A stretch of DNA of 64,000 nucleotides from Cellulomonas fulva (GTDB lineage Bacteria > Actinomycetota > Actinomycetes > Actinomycetales > Cellulomonadaceae), in assembly GCF_018531375.1 (NCBI RefSeq), contig NZ_JAHBOH010000001.1, forward strand, positions 2,046,001-2,110,000. The letters run 5' to 3'. The position numbers and the translations under genes were made by a program. Below, one piece after another: positions 40,728-49,114 of the stretch. How positions within the stretch are numbered: position 1 is the stretch's first letter; every line of letters starts with the position of its first letter. The notes below the pieces were generated by a model. That model was not told the origin of the DNA and made no database searches. It saw only the letters and a program-made list of their open reading frames with translations.

Positions 40728-43700
40728 GTGAGCTTCGCCAGCAGTTCCCGCCCCACCCGGCCCGCCCGCCCGCCCGGCAAGCGGCGCGGTGCGCTCGTCC
40801 CCACGCTCGTCGTGCTGGGCGCGATCGTCGTCCTGGTGCTGATCCTGGCCCAGGTGTGGACGGAGGTGCTCTGGTACGACCAGCTCGGCTTCCTCGAGGT
40901 GCTGCGCACCGAGTGGGGCACCCGCGCGATCCTGTTCGCCATCGGCTTCCTGGTGATGGGGGCGGCCGTCGGGCTGAGCATGCGGTACGCCTACTCGTCG
41001 CGTCCGGTCTACGCGCCGTCGACGCCCGAGCAGGCGAGCCTCGACCAGTACCGCGAGGCGATCGAGCCGCTGCGCAAGGTCGTGATGATCGCCGGGCCCG
41101 CGCTCGTCGGGTTCGTCGCCGGGGTCATGGCCTCCCAGCAGTGGGACACCGTCCAGCTGTGGATGCACGCGCAGCACGTGGGCACGCAGGACCCCCAGTA
41201 CGGGATCGACCTCGGGTTCTACCTGTTCACCCTCCCCGCGCTGCGGTTCGTCGTGTCGTTCCTGGTGGCCGTGGTCGTGATCGCGGCCATCGCCTCCCTG
41301 GCCACGCACTACCTGTACGGCGGGCTGCGGATCGGCGGCAGCAAGGACACGCCGCGCACGACGCGCGCCGCGCGCATCCAGCTGGGCGTGCTGGGTGCGG
41401 TCCTGATGGTCCTGGTCGCGGTCAACTACTGGCTGGACCGGTACTCGATCCTCACCAAGACCGCGGACAAGTTCGACGGCGCGTCGTACACCGACGTGCA
41501 CGCGGTGATCCCGTCCAAGGCGATCCTGGCCGGCATCGCGGCCTTCGTCGCGGTCACGTTCGTCGTCACCGCGATCCGCGGGAACTGGCGCCTGCCGCTG
41601 ATCGGCGTGGGGCTCATGATCGTCGCGGCGATCGCGGTGGGCGGCATCTACCCCGCCGTCGTGCAGCGCTTCCAGGTGCAGCCGAACCAGCAGGACGCCG
41701 AGTCGGAGTTCATCGAGCGCAACATCGACGCGACCCGGGTGGCCTACGGGATCGACGACATCGAGACCACGGAGTACGACGCGAACGTGACCGCGGCACC
41801 GCAGGCGCTGCGGGACGACGCGGAGACCGCCGCGTCGATCCGCCTGCTCGACCCGCAGGTCGTCAGCCCGTCGTTCAAGCAGCTGCAGCAGGTCACGAAC
41901 TTCTACAGCTTCCCGGACACCCTGTCCGTCGACCGCTACCAGCTGGACGGCGAGTCGCAGGACACCGTCGTCGCGGCCCGCGAGCTCAACCTCTCCGGGC
42001 TCGAGGCGTCGCAGCGCAACTGGACCAACGACGTCACGGTGTACACGCACGGCTACGGCGTGGTCGCGGCCCGCGGCAACACCACGGCCGGGCGCGGCGC
42101 GCCGTCCTTCTTCGAGGGCGGCATCCCGTCGACGGGCGAGCTCGGCGACTACGAGCCGCGGCTGTACTTCAGCCCGGAGTCGCCCGCGTACTCGATCGTC
42201 GGCGGCCCCGAGGACTCGACGGGCTGGGAGCTCGACTACCCGACGAACGACGGCGGCGGCTCGGTGAACACCCGGTTCCCGACGCAGGACGTCTCGGCGG
42301 GCCCGGAGATCGGGAACGCCTGGAACAAGCTGCTCTACGCCGTGAAGTTCGGCTCCGAGCAGATCCTGTTCTCCGACCGCGTCACCGCCGACTCGCAGAT
42401 CCTGTACGACCGCAGCCCGCGCGAGCGCGTGGAGAAGGTCGCCCCGTACCTCACGCTCGACGGCCGGGTCTACCCGGCGGTCGTGGACGGGCGGGTCAAG
42501 TGGATCGTCGACGGCTACACGACGAGCAGCGAGTACCCGTACGCCGCGCAGGTCACGCTGGACTCGGCGACGGCCGACTCGCTCACGCAGTCGTCGAGCG
42601 CGATCGAGGCGCTGCAGCCCAAGACGGCCAACTACATCCGCAACTCGGTGAAGGCCACGGTCGACGCGTACGACGGCACGGTCACGCTCTACGCATGGGA
42701 CGACCAGGACCCCGTGCTGAAGGCGTGGAACGAGATCTTCCCGACCTCGCTGCAGCCGCTCTCGGAGATCGACGGGCAGCTGATGAGCCACCTGCGCTAC
42801 CCGGAGGACCTGTTCAAGGTGCAGCGCGAGCTGCTCACGCGGTACCACGTGTCCGACCCCGCGCAGTTCTTCACGGGGACCGACTTCTGGGCGGTGCCGG
42901 ACGACCCGAACGCCACGGGTGACGTCGCGCAGCCGCCGTACTACATGACGCTGCGGATGCCGAAGCAGGAGAGCGCGAGCTTCTCGCTGACGTCGACGTT
43001 CATCCCGTTCGGCCAGCAGGCGCGCAACGTCATGCGCGGCTACATGGCGGTCGACGCGGACGCGGGCGCGCAGGACGGCGAGAAGGCCGCCGAGTACGGC
43101 AAGATCCGGCTGCTCGAGCTGCCGCGCGACGGCTCGGTCCCGGGACCCGGTCAGGTCAACAACAACATGACGACGGACAGCGCGGTGGCGGAGGAGTTCA
43201 CGCTCCTGGGCCGCGGCGGGGCCAAGATCGTGCGGGCGAACCTGCTGGCGCTGCCGGTGGGCGAGGGCATGCTCTTCGTCCAGCCCGTCTACCTGCAGGC
43301 CGAGTCCGGGACCACGTTCCCGCTGCTCCAGCGGGTCATCGCCGCGTTCGGCGACGACGTCGCGATCTCGGAGACGCTGGACGGCGCGCTCGACGCGGTG
43401 TTCGAGGGCGACTCCGGTGTGGACACCGACAACAGCGGCGGTGGCGGGACGACGCCGGACCCCGACGAGCCGGGGACGCCGGAGCCGGAGCCCGGCGACC
43501 CGGGCACGGGTGAGCCGGACGGCGACGAGGCGCAGGCGCGAGCGGACCTCGCCGACGCGCTGGCCCGGGCCCAGGCCGCGATCCAGGACAGCCAGACGGC
43601 GCTCGCCGAGGGTGACTTCGCGGCGTACGGCGACGCGCAGGACGCGCTCGACGCGGCCGTCGAGGACGCGCTCGACGCCGAGTCGCGGCTCGCGGGCTCG

Positions 43701-43760
43701 GACGGGACGGCATCCACGTCGGACCTCGACCCGACGCCGGCGCCCAGCGCGACGTCCTGA
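40728..43760 (+). CDS. UPF0182 large membrane protein
   Basis: This 1010-aa protein has seven hydrophobic helices in the first ~310 residues (Rv3193c-like), with LWYDQLGFLEV between TM1 and TM2, then a ~600-residue extracytoplasmic domain (FIERNIDATRVAYG, RLLDP, FYSFPD) and a Gly/Pro/Asp-rich linker followed by a helical Ala/Asp/Gln tail. The function of the family is unknown. GTG 40728 is the start, with GAGGA upstream. Confidence 0.93.
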   Translation: MSFASSSRPTRPARPPGKRRGALVPTLVVLGAIVVLVLILAQVWTEVLWYDQLGFLEVLRTEWGTRAILFAIGFLVMGAAVGLSMRYAYSSRPVYAPSTPEQASLDQYREAIEPLRKVVMIAGPALVGFVAGVMASQQWDTVQLWMHAQHVGTQDPQYGIDLGFYLFTLPALRFVVSFLVAVVVIAAIASLATHYLYGGLRIGGSKDTPRTTRAARIQLGVLGAVLMVLVAVNYWLDRYSILTKTADKFDGASYTDVHAVIPSKAILAGIAAFVAVTFVVTAIRGNWRLPLIGVGLMIVAAIAVGGIYPAVVQRFQVQPNQQDAESEFIERNIDATRVAYGIDDIETTEYDANVTAAPQALRDDAETAASIRLLDPQVVSPSFKQLQQVTNFYSFPDTLSVDRYQLDGESQDTVVAARELNLSGLEASQRNWTNDVTVYTHGYGVVAARGNTTAGRGAPSFFEGGIPSTGELGDYEPRLYFSPESPAYSIVGGPEDSTGWELDYPTNDGGGSVNTRFPTQDVSAGPEIGNAWNKLLYAVKFGSEQILFSDRVTADSQILYDRSPRERVEKVAPYLTLDGRVYPAVVDGRVKWIVDGYTTSSEYPYAAQVTLDSATADSLTQSSSAIEALQPKTANYIRNSVKATVDAYDGTVTLYAWDDQDPVLKAWNEIFPTSLQPLSEIDGQLMSHLRYPEDLFKVQRELLTRYHVSDPAQFFTGTDFWAVPDDPNATGDVAQPPYYMTLRMPKQESASFSLTSTFIPFGQQARNVMRGYMAVDADAGAQDGEKAAEYGKIRLLELPRDGSVPGPGQVNNNMTTDSAVAEEFTLLGRGGAKIVRANLLALPVGEGMLFVQPVYLQAESGTTFPLLQRVIAAFGDDVAISETLDGALDAVFEGDSGVDTDNSGGGGTTPDPDEPGTPEPEPGDPGTGEPDGDEAQARADLADALARAQAAIQDSQTALAEGDFAAYGDAQDALDAAVEDALDAESRLAGSDGTASTSDLDPTPAPSATS

Positions 43761-43776
43761 CGTCTCGGCGAACCCC

Positions 43777-43809
43777 GAGGGCACCGCTCACCCGGTGAGC
43801 GGGGCCCTC
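43777..43809. terminator. Bidirectional terminator after UPF0182
   Basis: A 14-bp stem with one bulge per strand (43777-43791 with 43795-43809) and a 3-nt loop separates UPF0182 from the convergent CPBP gene. Confidence 0.65.
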
Positions 43810-43822
43810 GGCCGTCCCGGGC

Positions 43823-44716
43823 TCAGCCCTGGACCACGCCGGCGATCGCGAGCGGGAACAGCACGACGAGGAACAGCCCGTCGTACGCGTGCAGGAGCGT
43901 GCTCATCCACGACGAGCGGTAGCGGCGCATGAGCCCCGCGTAGACCCAGTCCCGGACGATCGTGACGGGCAGGGCCCAGATGATGTGCAGGTGGTACGTG
44001 GCGAACAGCACGCCGTTGGCGACCACGTCCCACCGGCCGAGCGCGCCGCGCATCTTCGGCAGCAGGATGCCGCGGAAGAGCAGCTCCTCGCCGAGCAGGT
44101 AGTTGGACACCAGCAGCACGGCGAGGACCGCCAGGAGCCACCACTGCCCGACGGTCCGCGGCTCGGCGAGGGCCGACAGGTCCGCGTACCCCGGCTGGGC
44201 GAGGCCGGGGAGCGCCGTGACGAACGCGTCCTGCAGCGGGCGCAGGGGCTCGAGGTCGTCGTACGCCAGCACGAGGAGGGCGACGGGCAGCGTGAGCGCG
44301 AGCAGCCACCAGGTGCGGCGGCCGGAGCGCGGGCTCGTCGGACGGTGCAGCCACAGCCGCCGCCGCAGCGCGGCCCACGTGAACGGGCGGACCTCGCGCC
44401 GCAGGACGACGAGCGCGACGAGGCCCTGCCAGACCAGGCCGGCGGTCGCGAGGAGCAGGTACGCCAGGGCGGGGAAGTCGCTGCGCGGGACGACGACCGC
44501 CGGCATGAGGACCCAGAGGATCGCGCCCATCGGGAGCGCGGCGAGGGCCCACAGGCCCAGCACCTGCGCGAGCGTGTACTGCCCGAACTCGGCGGTGAAC
44601 GCGGCGTCGGCCGCGGCCTGGCGGGCGCGGTGCGCGGATCGAGCGGCGGCGCGGCGGTCGGCGCGTCCCTCGGGGCCGACGCGGCCAGGCGGGCTCGTCG
44701 CGTGTGTCGTGGTCAT
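43823..44716 (-). CDS. CPBP-family intramembrane metalloprotease
   Basis: This 297-aa protein has a charged N-terminal ~45 residues, then about seven hydrophobic segments. The CPBP motif EELLFRGILLPKM (EExxxR) and the later ATYHLHIIW His-containing segment supply the expected metal site. Family members process membrane-bound substrates or prenylated proteins. GGAGGAC precedes the ATG. It is divergent from the zinc-transport operon. Confidence 0.88.
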   Translation of the reverse strand: MTTTHATSPPGRVGPEGRADRRAAARSAHRARQAAADAAFTAEFGQYTLAQVLGLWALAALPMGAILWVLMPAVVVPRSDFPALAYLLLATAGLVWQGLVALVVLRREVRPFTWAALRRRLWLHRPTSPRSGRRTWWLLALTLPVALLVLAYDDLEPLRPLQDAFVTALPGLAQPGYADLSALAEPRTVGQWWLLAVLAVLLVSNYLLGEELLFRGILLPKMRGALGRWDVVANGVLFATYHLHIIWALPVTIVRDWVYAGLMRRYRSSWMSTLLHAYDGLFLVVLFPLAIAGVVQG

Positions 44717-44875
44717 CGTGTCCTCCGTGCTCAGCGGTAGCTCATCGGCACGTTCGCGCCGGTCCGAGCCTGGCGGGGAGGACGGCCGCCGGGACATCGG
44801 TGACGACCCTGGCCCGTCCCCGGCCGCACCCGGAGCGCGGTCAGGGACGGGGCGAGCGGTCGGAGCGTTAATGCG

Positions 44876-44905
44876 AACTGCTATCGTTATCGCGGTTCGC
44901 ACGTC
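44876..44905 (+). promoter_or_regulatory. Candidate Zur-controlled promoter of the zinc operon
   Basis: An AT-rich island upstream of znuA contains GCTATCGTTATCGC and flanking GCGAAC/GTTCGC arms. On the other strand it reads GATAACGATA, a form seen in actinobacterial Zur sites. The match is partial. Location before a zinc-uptake operon with a Fur-family gene at its end supports the call. Confidence 0.4.
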
Positions 44906-44926
44906 CCCTCGATCGGAGCTCCGTCC

Positions 44927-45850
44927 ATGCGCCACCGTCCCCTCGCCGTCGCCGCGCTCGCCGTGGTGGCGCTGACCCTCACCGCCTGCTCGTCGGACGG
45001 CGACCCGGGCGGCACCGGCGGCACCGGTGGGGGCGCCGACGGCGACGCGATCGCGGTGGTCGCCTCGACGAACGTGTGGGGCGACGTCGTCAGCCAGGTC
45101 GGGGGCGACCTCGTCAGCGTGACGTCGATCGTCGACGACCCGTCGGCCGACCCGCACTCCTACGAGGGCAGCGCCCGGGTGCAGCTCGAGCTCTCGCGAG
45201 CGGACCTCGTCGTGCTGAACGGCGGGGGGTACGACGACTTCGCGACGACGCTCGTCGACGCGCTCGACACCCGGCCGCCGGTGGTGGACGCGGTCGAGGC
45301 CTCCGGCCTCACGGCTCCCGATGGCGGCGAGCTGAACGAGCACGTCTGGTACAGCCTCGAGGCGGTGCAGGACGTCGCCGGCGCGGTCGCCGACGAGCTG
45401 GCGCGGCTCGACCCGGCGCACGCGGACGACTTCGCGGGCAACGCCGAGGCGTTCGTCGGCACGCTCGACGGGCTGCTCGACCGGGCGGCCGCGATCGGCG
45501 CCGAGCACGGCGGCGCGGCCGTCGCGGTGACGGAGCCGGTGCCGCTGTACCTGGTCGCGGAGGCCGGGCTCGTCGACCGCACGCCGGGCGAGTTCTCGGA
45601 GGCGATCGAGGAGGAGATCGACGTCGCGCCGGCGGTCATGGAGGCGATGCTCGACCTCGTGTCGTCGCACGAGGTGGCGTTCCTCGTGTACAACGAGCAG
45701 ACGACCGGACCGCAGACCGACCAGGTGGTCGCGGCCGCGCAGGACGCGGACGTGCCGGTCGTCCGGGTGACCGAGACGCTGCCGGAGGGCAAGGACTACG
45801 TGACGTGGATGACGGACAACCTCGAGGCCTTCGCGCAGGCGCTCGCGTGA
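44927..45850 (+). CDS. znuA: Zinc/manganese ABC transporter substrate-binding lipoprotein
   Basis: This 307-aa lipoprotein (lipobox LTAC, Cys21) belongs to the cluster 9 metal-binding family. It shows DPHSYEGSAR with the first His ligand and NEHVWYSLEAV with the second. The usual third His is replaced by a TEPVPLYLVAEAGL stretch, and the His-rich loop of E. coli ZnuA is absent; both features are common in actinobacterial members. It heads a znuABC operon, with GTGA overlap to the ATPase gene. Confidence 0.88.
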   Translation: MRHRPLAVAALAVVALTLTACSSDGDPGGTGGTGGGADGDAIAVVASTNVWGDVVSQVGGDLVSVTSIVDDPSADPHSYEGSARVQLELSRADLVVLNGGGYDDFATTLVDALDTRPPVVDAVEASGLTAPDGGELNEHVWYSLEAVQDVAGAVADELARLDPAHADDFAGNAEAFVGTLDGLLDRAAAIGAEHGGAAVAVTEPVPLYLVAEAGLVDRTPGEFSEAIEEEIDVAPAVMEAMLDLVSSHEVAFLVYNEQTTGPQTDQVVAAAQDADVPVVRVTETLPEGKDYVTWMTDNLEAFAQALA

Positions 45851-46656
45851 CGTCGGCCGCGGCCGCCCCCGCGCCTCTCGCCCTGGCGGGCGCCCACCTC
45901 GCGTACGGGCCGCGCACGGTGTGGTCGGGGCTCGACCTGACCGTCGCGCCCGGAGAGTTCCTCACCGTGCTCGGCCCCAACGGCTCCGGCAAGACGAGCC
46001 TGCTCCGCGTCGTCCTCGGCCTGACCCCGCTCAGCGGCGGGCGGCTGACGATCGCGGGTGCGCCCGCCCGGCGCGGCAGCCGTGACGTCGGCTACATCCC
46101 GCAGCAGCGCCTGGTCGACCCGTCGACGCCCGTGCGCGCACGGGACCTGGTCCGGCTCGGCCTGGACGGTGACCGGTGGGGGATCGGCGGGCGGTCCCGC
46201 CGGGACCGGGTCGACGAGCTGCTCGCGGCGGTCGGCGCCGCGCCGTACGCGGACGTGCCGCTCGGCATGCTCTCGGGCGGGGAGCAGCAGCGCGTGCGGA
46301 TCGCGCAGGCGCTCGCGTCCGAGCCCGCGCTGCTGCTGTGCGACGAGCCGCTGCTCTCCCTGGACCTGCGCCACCAGCACGAGGTCACGGCGCTGATCGA
46401 CGAGATGCGGCGCACCCGCGGCACGTCGGTGGTCTTCGTGACGCACGAGATCAACCCGGTCCTGCCGTACACCGACCGCGTGCTCTACCTCGCACCGGCC
46501 GGCCACGCGGTGGGGACCCCGGACGAGGTCCTGACGTCCGAGCGACTCACGGCGTTGTACGGCACGCCCGTGGACGTCCTGCGCACGCGGGGTCGCGTCG
46601 TGATCGTGGGGGGCGACGACGAGCACGCCCACCACGTCGAGGAGGTCGAGGAGTGA
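45847..46656 (+). CDS. znuC: Zinc/manganese ABC transporter ATP-binding protein
   Basis: This 269-aa ATPase has Walker A GPNGSGKTS (~43-51), Q-loop GYIPQQRLVD, signature LSGGEQQR, Walker B LLLCDEPLLSLD and switch His in VTHEINPVL. It is coupled to its neighbours by GTGA overlaps on both sides. Confidence 0.92.
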   Translation: MTSAAAAPAPLALAGAHLAYGPRTVWSGLDLTVAPGEFLTVLGPNGSGKTSLLRVVLGLTPLSGGRLTIAGAPARRGSRDVGYIPQQRLVDPSTPVRARDLVRLGLDGDRWGIGGRSRRDRVDELLAAVGAAPYADVPLGMLSGGEQQRVRIAQALASEPALLLCDEPLLSLDLRHQHEVTALIDEMRRTRGTSVVFVTHEINPVLPYTDRVLYLAPAGHAVGTPDEVLTSERLTALYGTPVDVLRTRGRVVIVGGDDEHAHHVEEVEE

Positions 46657-47579
46657 CCACGCTGTCCGTCCCCGTGCCGGCCGCGGTGGCCGACGACTGG
46701 TGGACCCGGGTGTTCGACTTCACCGACTACGGGTCGCTGCTCGCCCTGGTGCACAACTCGCTCATCGCGGGTGCGGTGCTCGGGCTCGTCGGCGGGCTCG
46801 TCGGCGTGCTCGTCATGCAGCGCGACCTGGCGTTCGCGGTGCACGGCATCAGCGAGCTGTCGTTCGCCGGCGCCGCGGCGGCGCTGCTGCTCTCGATCGA
46901 CGTCATGCTCGGCGCCGTCCTGGGCTCCGTGCTGGCGGCGCTCCTGATCGGGCTGATGGGCACGCGCGCGCGGGACCGCAACTCGATCATCGGCGTGATC
47001 ATGCCGTTCGGCCTCGGCCTGGGCGTGCTGTTCCTGGCCCTGTACCCCGGACGGGCGGCGAACAAGTTCGGCCTGCTCACCGGGCAGATCGTCGCCGTCG
47101 ACGAGACCCGGCTGTCGCTCTTCCTCGCGATCGCCGCGGTGGTGCTCGTCGCGCTCGTCGTGATCTGGCGGCCCCTGACGTTCTCGAGCATCGACCCCGA
47201 CGTGGCCGCCGCCCGCGGCGTGCCGACGCGAGCACTGGGCATCGGGTTCATGCTCCTGCTCGGCCTCGCGGTGGCGCTCGCGGTGCAGGTGGTGGGGGCG
47301 CTCCTGGTCCTCTCGCTGCTCATCACGCCCGCCGCCGCGGCGACGCGCGTGAGCGCGTCGCCCGTGGTCGTGCCGCTGCTGTCGGTGGCGTTCGCCGTCA
47401 CCAGCGCGGTCGGCGGGATCCTGCTCGCGCTCGGCGGCTCGGTGCCCATCAGCCCGTACGTGACGACGATCTCGTTTGTGATCTACGTCGTCTGCCGGGT
47501 GGTCGGGGACCTGCGCACGCGGCGTGGCTGGGCCCGGCGGGTGGCGGCGGTGGAGCGCGACGAGGTCGCCGCGGCCTAG
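46653..47579 (+). CDS. znuB: Zinc/manganese ABC transporter permease
   Basis: This 308-aa permease of the ABC-3 family has about eight hydrophobic helices (NSLIAGAVLGLVGGLVGVLV; GHGIS-like HGISELSFAGAAAAL). It completes the znuABC operon. Its last 4 bases overlap the convergent end of the Fur-family gene. Confidence 0.92.
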   Translation: MTTLSVPVPAAVADDWWTRVFDFTDYGSLLALVHNSLIAGAVLGLVGGLVGVLVMQRDLAFAVHGISELSFAGAAAALLLSIDVMLGAVLGSVLAALLIGLMGTRARDRNSIIGVIMPFGLGLGVLFLALYPGRAANKFGLLTGQIVAVDETRLSLFLAIAAVVLVALVVIWRPLTFSSIDPDVAAARGVPTRALGIGFMLLLGLAVALAVQVVGALLVLSLLITPAAAATRVSASPVVVPLLSVAFAVTSAVGGILLALGGSVPISPYVTTISFVIYVVCRVVGDLRTRRGWARRVAAVERDEVAAA

Positions 47580-48040
47580 TCGGTCGAGGTGTCGGTCGAG
47601 GTGTCGGTCGGCGCGTCGGTCGGAAGCGCGGTCGGTGCGTCGGTCGGTAGGGCCGCCACGCACTGCGGGCACGTGCCGAACATCTCGACCGTGTGCGCCA
47701 CGTCCGCGAAGCCGGTCTCGGCGGCGGCGGCCGCGAGGAACTCCTCGAGCGCGCCCCCCTGCACCTCGACGGTGCGGCCGCACACGCGGCACACCAGGTG
47801 GTGGTGGTGCGCCTCGCGCTCGCAGGAGCGGTAGAGCGTCTCGCCCGACTCGGTCCGCAGGACGTCGAAGTCGCCGTTCGCGGCCATCGCGCCCAGCGTG
47901 CGGTACACCGTGGCGAGGCCGATGTCCTCGCCCCGCCGGCCGAGCAGGACGTGGATCTGCTGGGCGCTGCGGAAGTCGTCGAGCTCGTCCATGAGCTCGC
48001 CGATCGCGCGACGCTGGCGCGTGCTGCGCTGTCCGATCAC
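47576..48040 (-). CDS. zur: Fur-family metalloregulator, probably Zur
   Basis: This 154-aa regulator has the Fur winged helix (RSAQQIHVLLGRRGEDIGLATVYRTL, in part, ~25-55), the HHHH zinc/metal motif (EAHHHHLVCRVCG) and structural CxxC pairs (CRVC, CPQC). Position next to znuABC favours Zur over Fur. A ~25-residue Thr/Asp/Pro tail is encoded by 12-bp repeats. GTG 48040 is used because GGGAGG is 5 bases upstream; GTG 48046 overlaps that site. Confidence 0.85.
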   Translation of the reverse strand: MIGQRSTRQRRAIGELMDELDDFRSAQQIHVLLGRRGEDIGLATVYRTLGAMAANGDFDVLRTESGETLYRSCEREAHHHHLVCRVCGRTVEVQGGALEEFLAAAAAETGFADVAHTVEMFGTCPQCVAALPTDAPTALPTDAPTDTSTDTSTD

Positions 48041-48062
48041 GTGCACCTCCCGGGGGTCGGTC

Positions 48063-48100
48063 GATTCTACGTGATTCTCATGTGCGACAGCTCGTTCTCA
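48063..48100. promoter_or_regulatory. Fur/Zur-like half sites upstream of the regulator
   Basis: TGATTCTCAT (48072-48081) reads ATGAGAATCA on the gene strand, a Fur-box-like half. ATTCT at 48064 and GTTCTCA at 48094 are further partial copies. The pattern suggests autoregulation, but no full palindrome is present. Confidence 0.35.
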
Positions 48101-48151
48101 ACAAGGGCCGCGTCGCCGATGGTGGACCGCGCGGCCGGATGCGACGGTGCT

Positions 48152-48221
48152 GAGATGACGGTGCAGAGATGACGGTGCAGAGATGACGGTGCAGAGATGA
48201 CGGTGCGGGCATGACGGTGGG
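48152..48221 (+). repeat. 14-bp tandem repeats carrying repeated start codons
   Basis: GAGATGACGGTGCA occurs at 48152, 48166 and 48180, with near copies at 48194 and 48208. Each unit contains ATGACGGTG, the same bases that begin the following gene (ATG 48211). Because 14 is not a multiple of three, the copies sit in different frames. Confidence 0.85.
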
Positions 48222-49077
48222 CACGGCGGCGTCCGGGATCGGCGCGATGTGGGCGTGGGACAACCCCGTCCCGTCCGGGCAGGACGCGCGGGGGCGCGGG
48301 TACGCACCCGCGGAGCCCGCGGCGCTGGTGGCGTTCTGCGCGGAGCGCGGCCTGACCCGCGTGCACCTCGCGGCGCCGTGGGCGGCGGACGAGGGGCCGG
48401 TCGGCACGTGGTTCGCGGCGGCGGCTCGTGCGCTCGCCGACGCCGGCGTGGCGGTCACGGCGCTGGGGGGCGACGCGGGGTGGCTGGACCAGCCGGGGCT
48501 CGCGGCGACGTGGGCGGGCGCGGCGCTGCGCTCGGCCGGCCCGGCGCTGGTGGGCGTCCAGCTGGACGTCGAGCCGTGGGCGCTGCCGGGGTGGTCCGAC
48601 GACGTCCCGGGGGGCTCCCGACGCTGGCTCGCCGTGCTCGACGCCGTGGCGGCCTCGCTCCCGGCGGGCGTCGCGCTGGGGGTCGACGCACCGTGGTGGC
48701 TGACGACCGTCGCGGCCCCCGTGGGCGAGGGCTCGCTGCTCGACGCCGCGCTCGCACGGGTCGACGAGGTCGTCGTCGTGGCGTTCAGCGACCACGCGGA
48801 CGGGCCCGACGGGATCGTCGCGCTCGCGGGGCCGGCGGTGGACCGGGTGCGCGCCGCGGGACGGACGTGGAGCGTGGGGGTCGAGACGGACACCCCCAAG
48901 GTCGCGGGGGGTGCGCAGTACACCTTCCACGACGAGGGCGCCGCGGTGCTCGAGCGCGAGGCGGCCCGGGCCGCGTCGGCGCTCGGCGGCGGGGCGTGCG
49001 TGTGCGTGGAGCACCACCGCGCCTGGCGTCGGCTGCTCGGGCTCGACGGGGTCGACGCGGCCGGGCAGCGGACCTAG
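48211..49077 (+). CDS. Hypothetical TIM-barrel-like protein
   Basis: This 288-aa protein begins within the last unit of the 14-bp repeat array. Segments such as LVGVQLDVEPWALPGW and RVDEVVVVAFSDHADG look like glycosidase-type barrel strands, with Asp and Glu at the strand ends. No signal peptide is evident, so it is probably cytosolic. I cannot assign a substrate. Two other start codons lie in the array just upstream, out of frame. Confidence 0.65.
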   Translation: MTVGTAASGIGAMWAWDNPVPSGQDARGRGYAPAEPAALVAFCAERGLTRVHLAAPWAADEGPVGTWFAAAARALADAGVAVTALGGDAGWLDQPGLAATWAGAALRSAGPALVGVQLDVEPWALPGWSDDVPGGSRRWLAVLDAVAASLPAGVALGVDAPWWLTTVAAPVGEGSLLDAALARVDEVVVVAFSDHADGPDGIVALAGPAVDRVRAAGRTWSVGVETDTPKVAGGAQYTFHDEGAAVLEREAARAASALGGGACVCVEHHRAWRRLLGLDGVDAAGQRT

Positions 49078-49114
49078 CGTGAGCCCGTCGGCGGACGCCG
49101 ACGCGGGAGGAGAC

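Noticed and set aside
39489..43784. 1431-codon antisense frame across UPF0182
   Set aside because: The opposite strand encodes the clear UPF0182 protein; the antisense translation is low-complexity Arg/Val/Asp.
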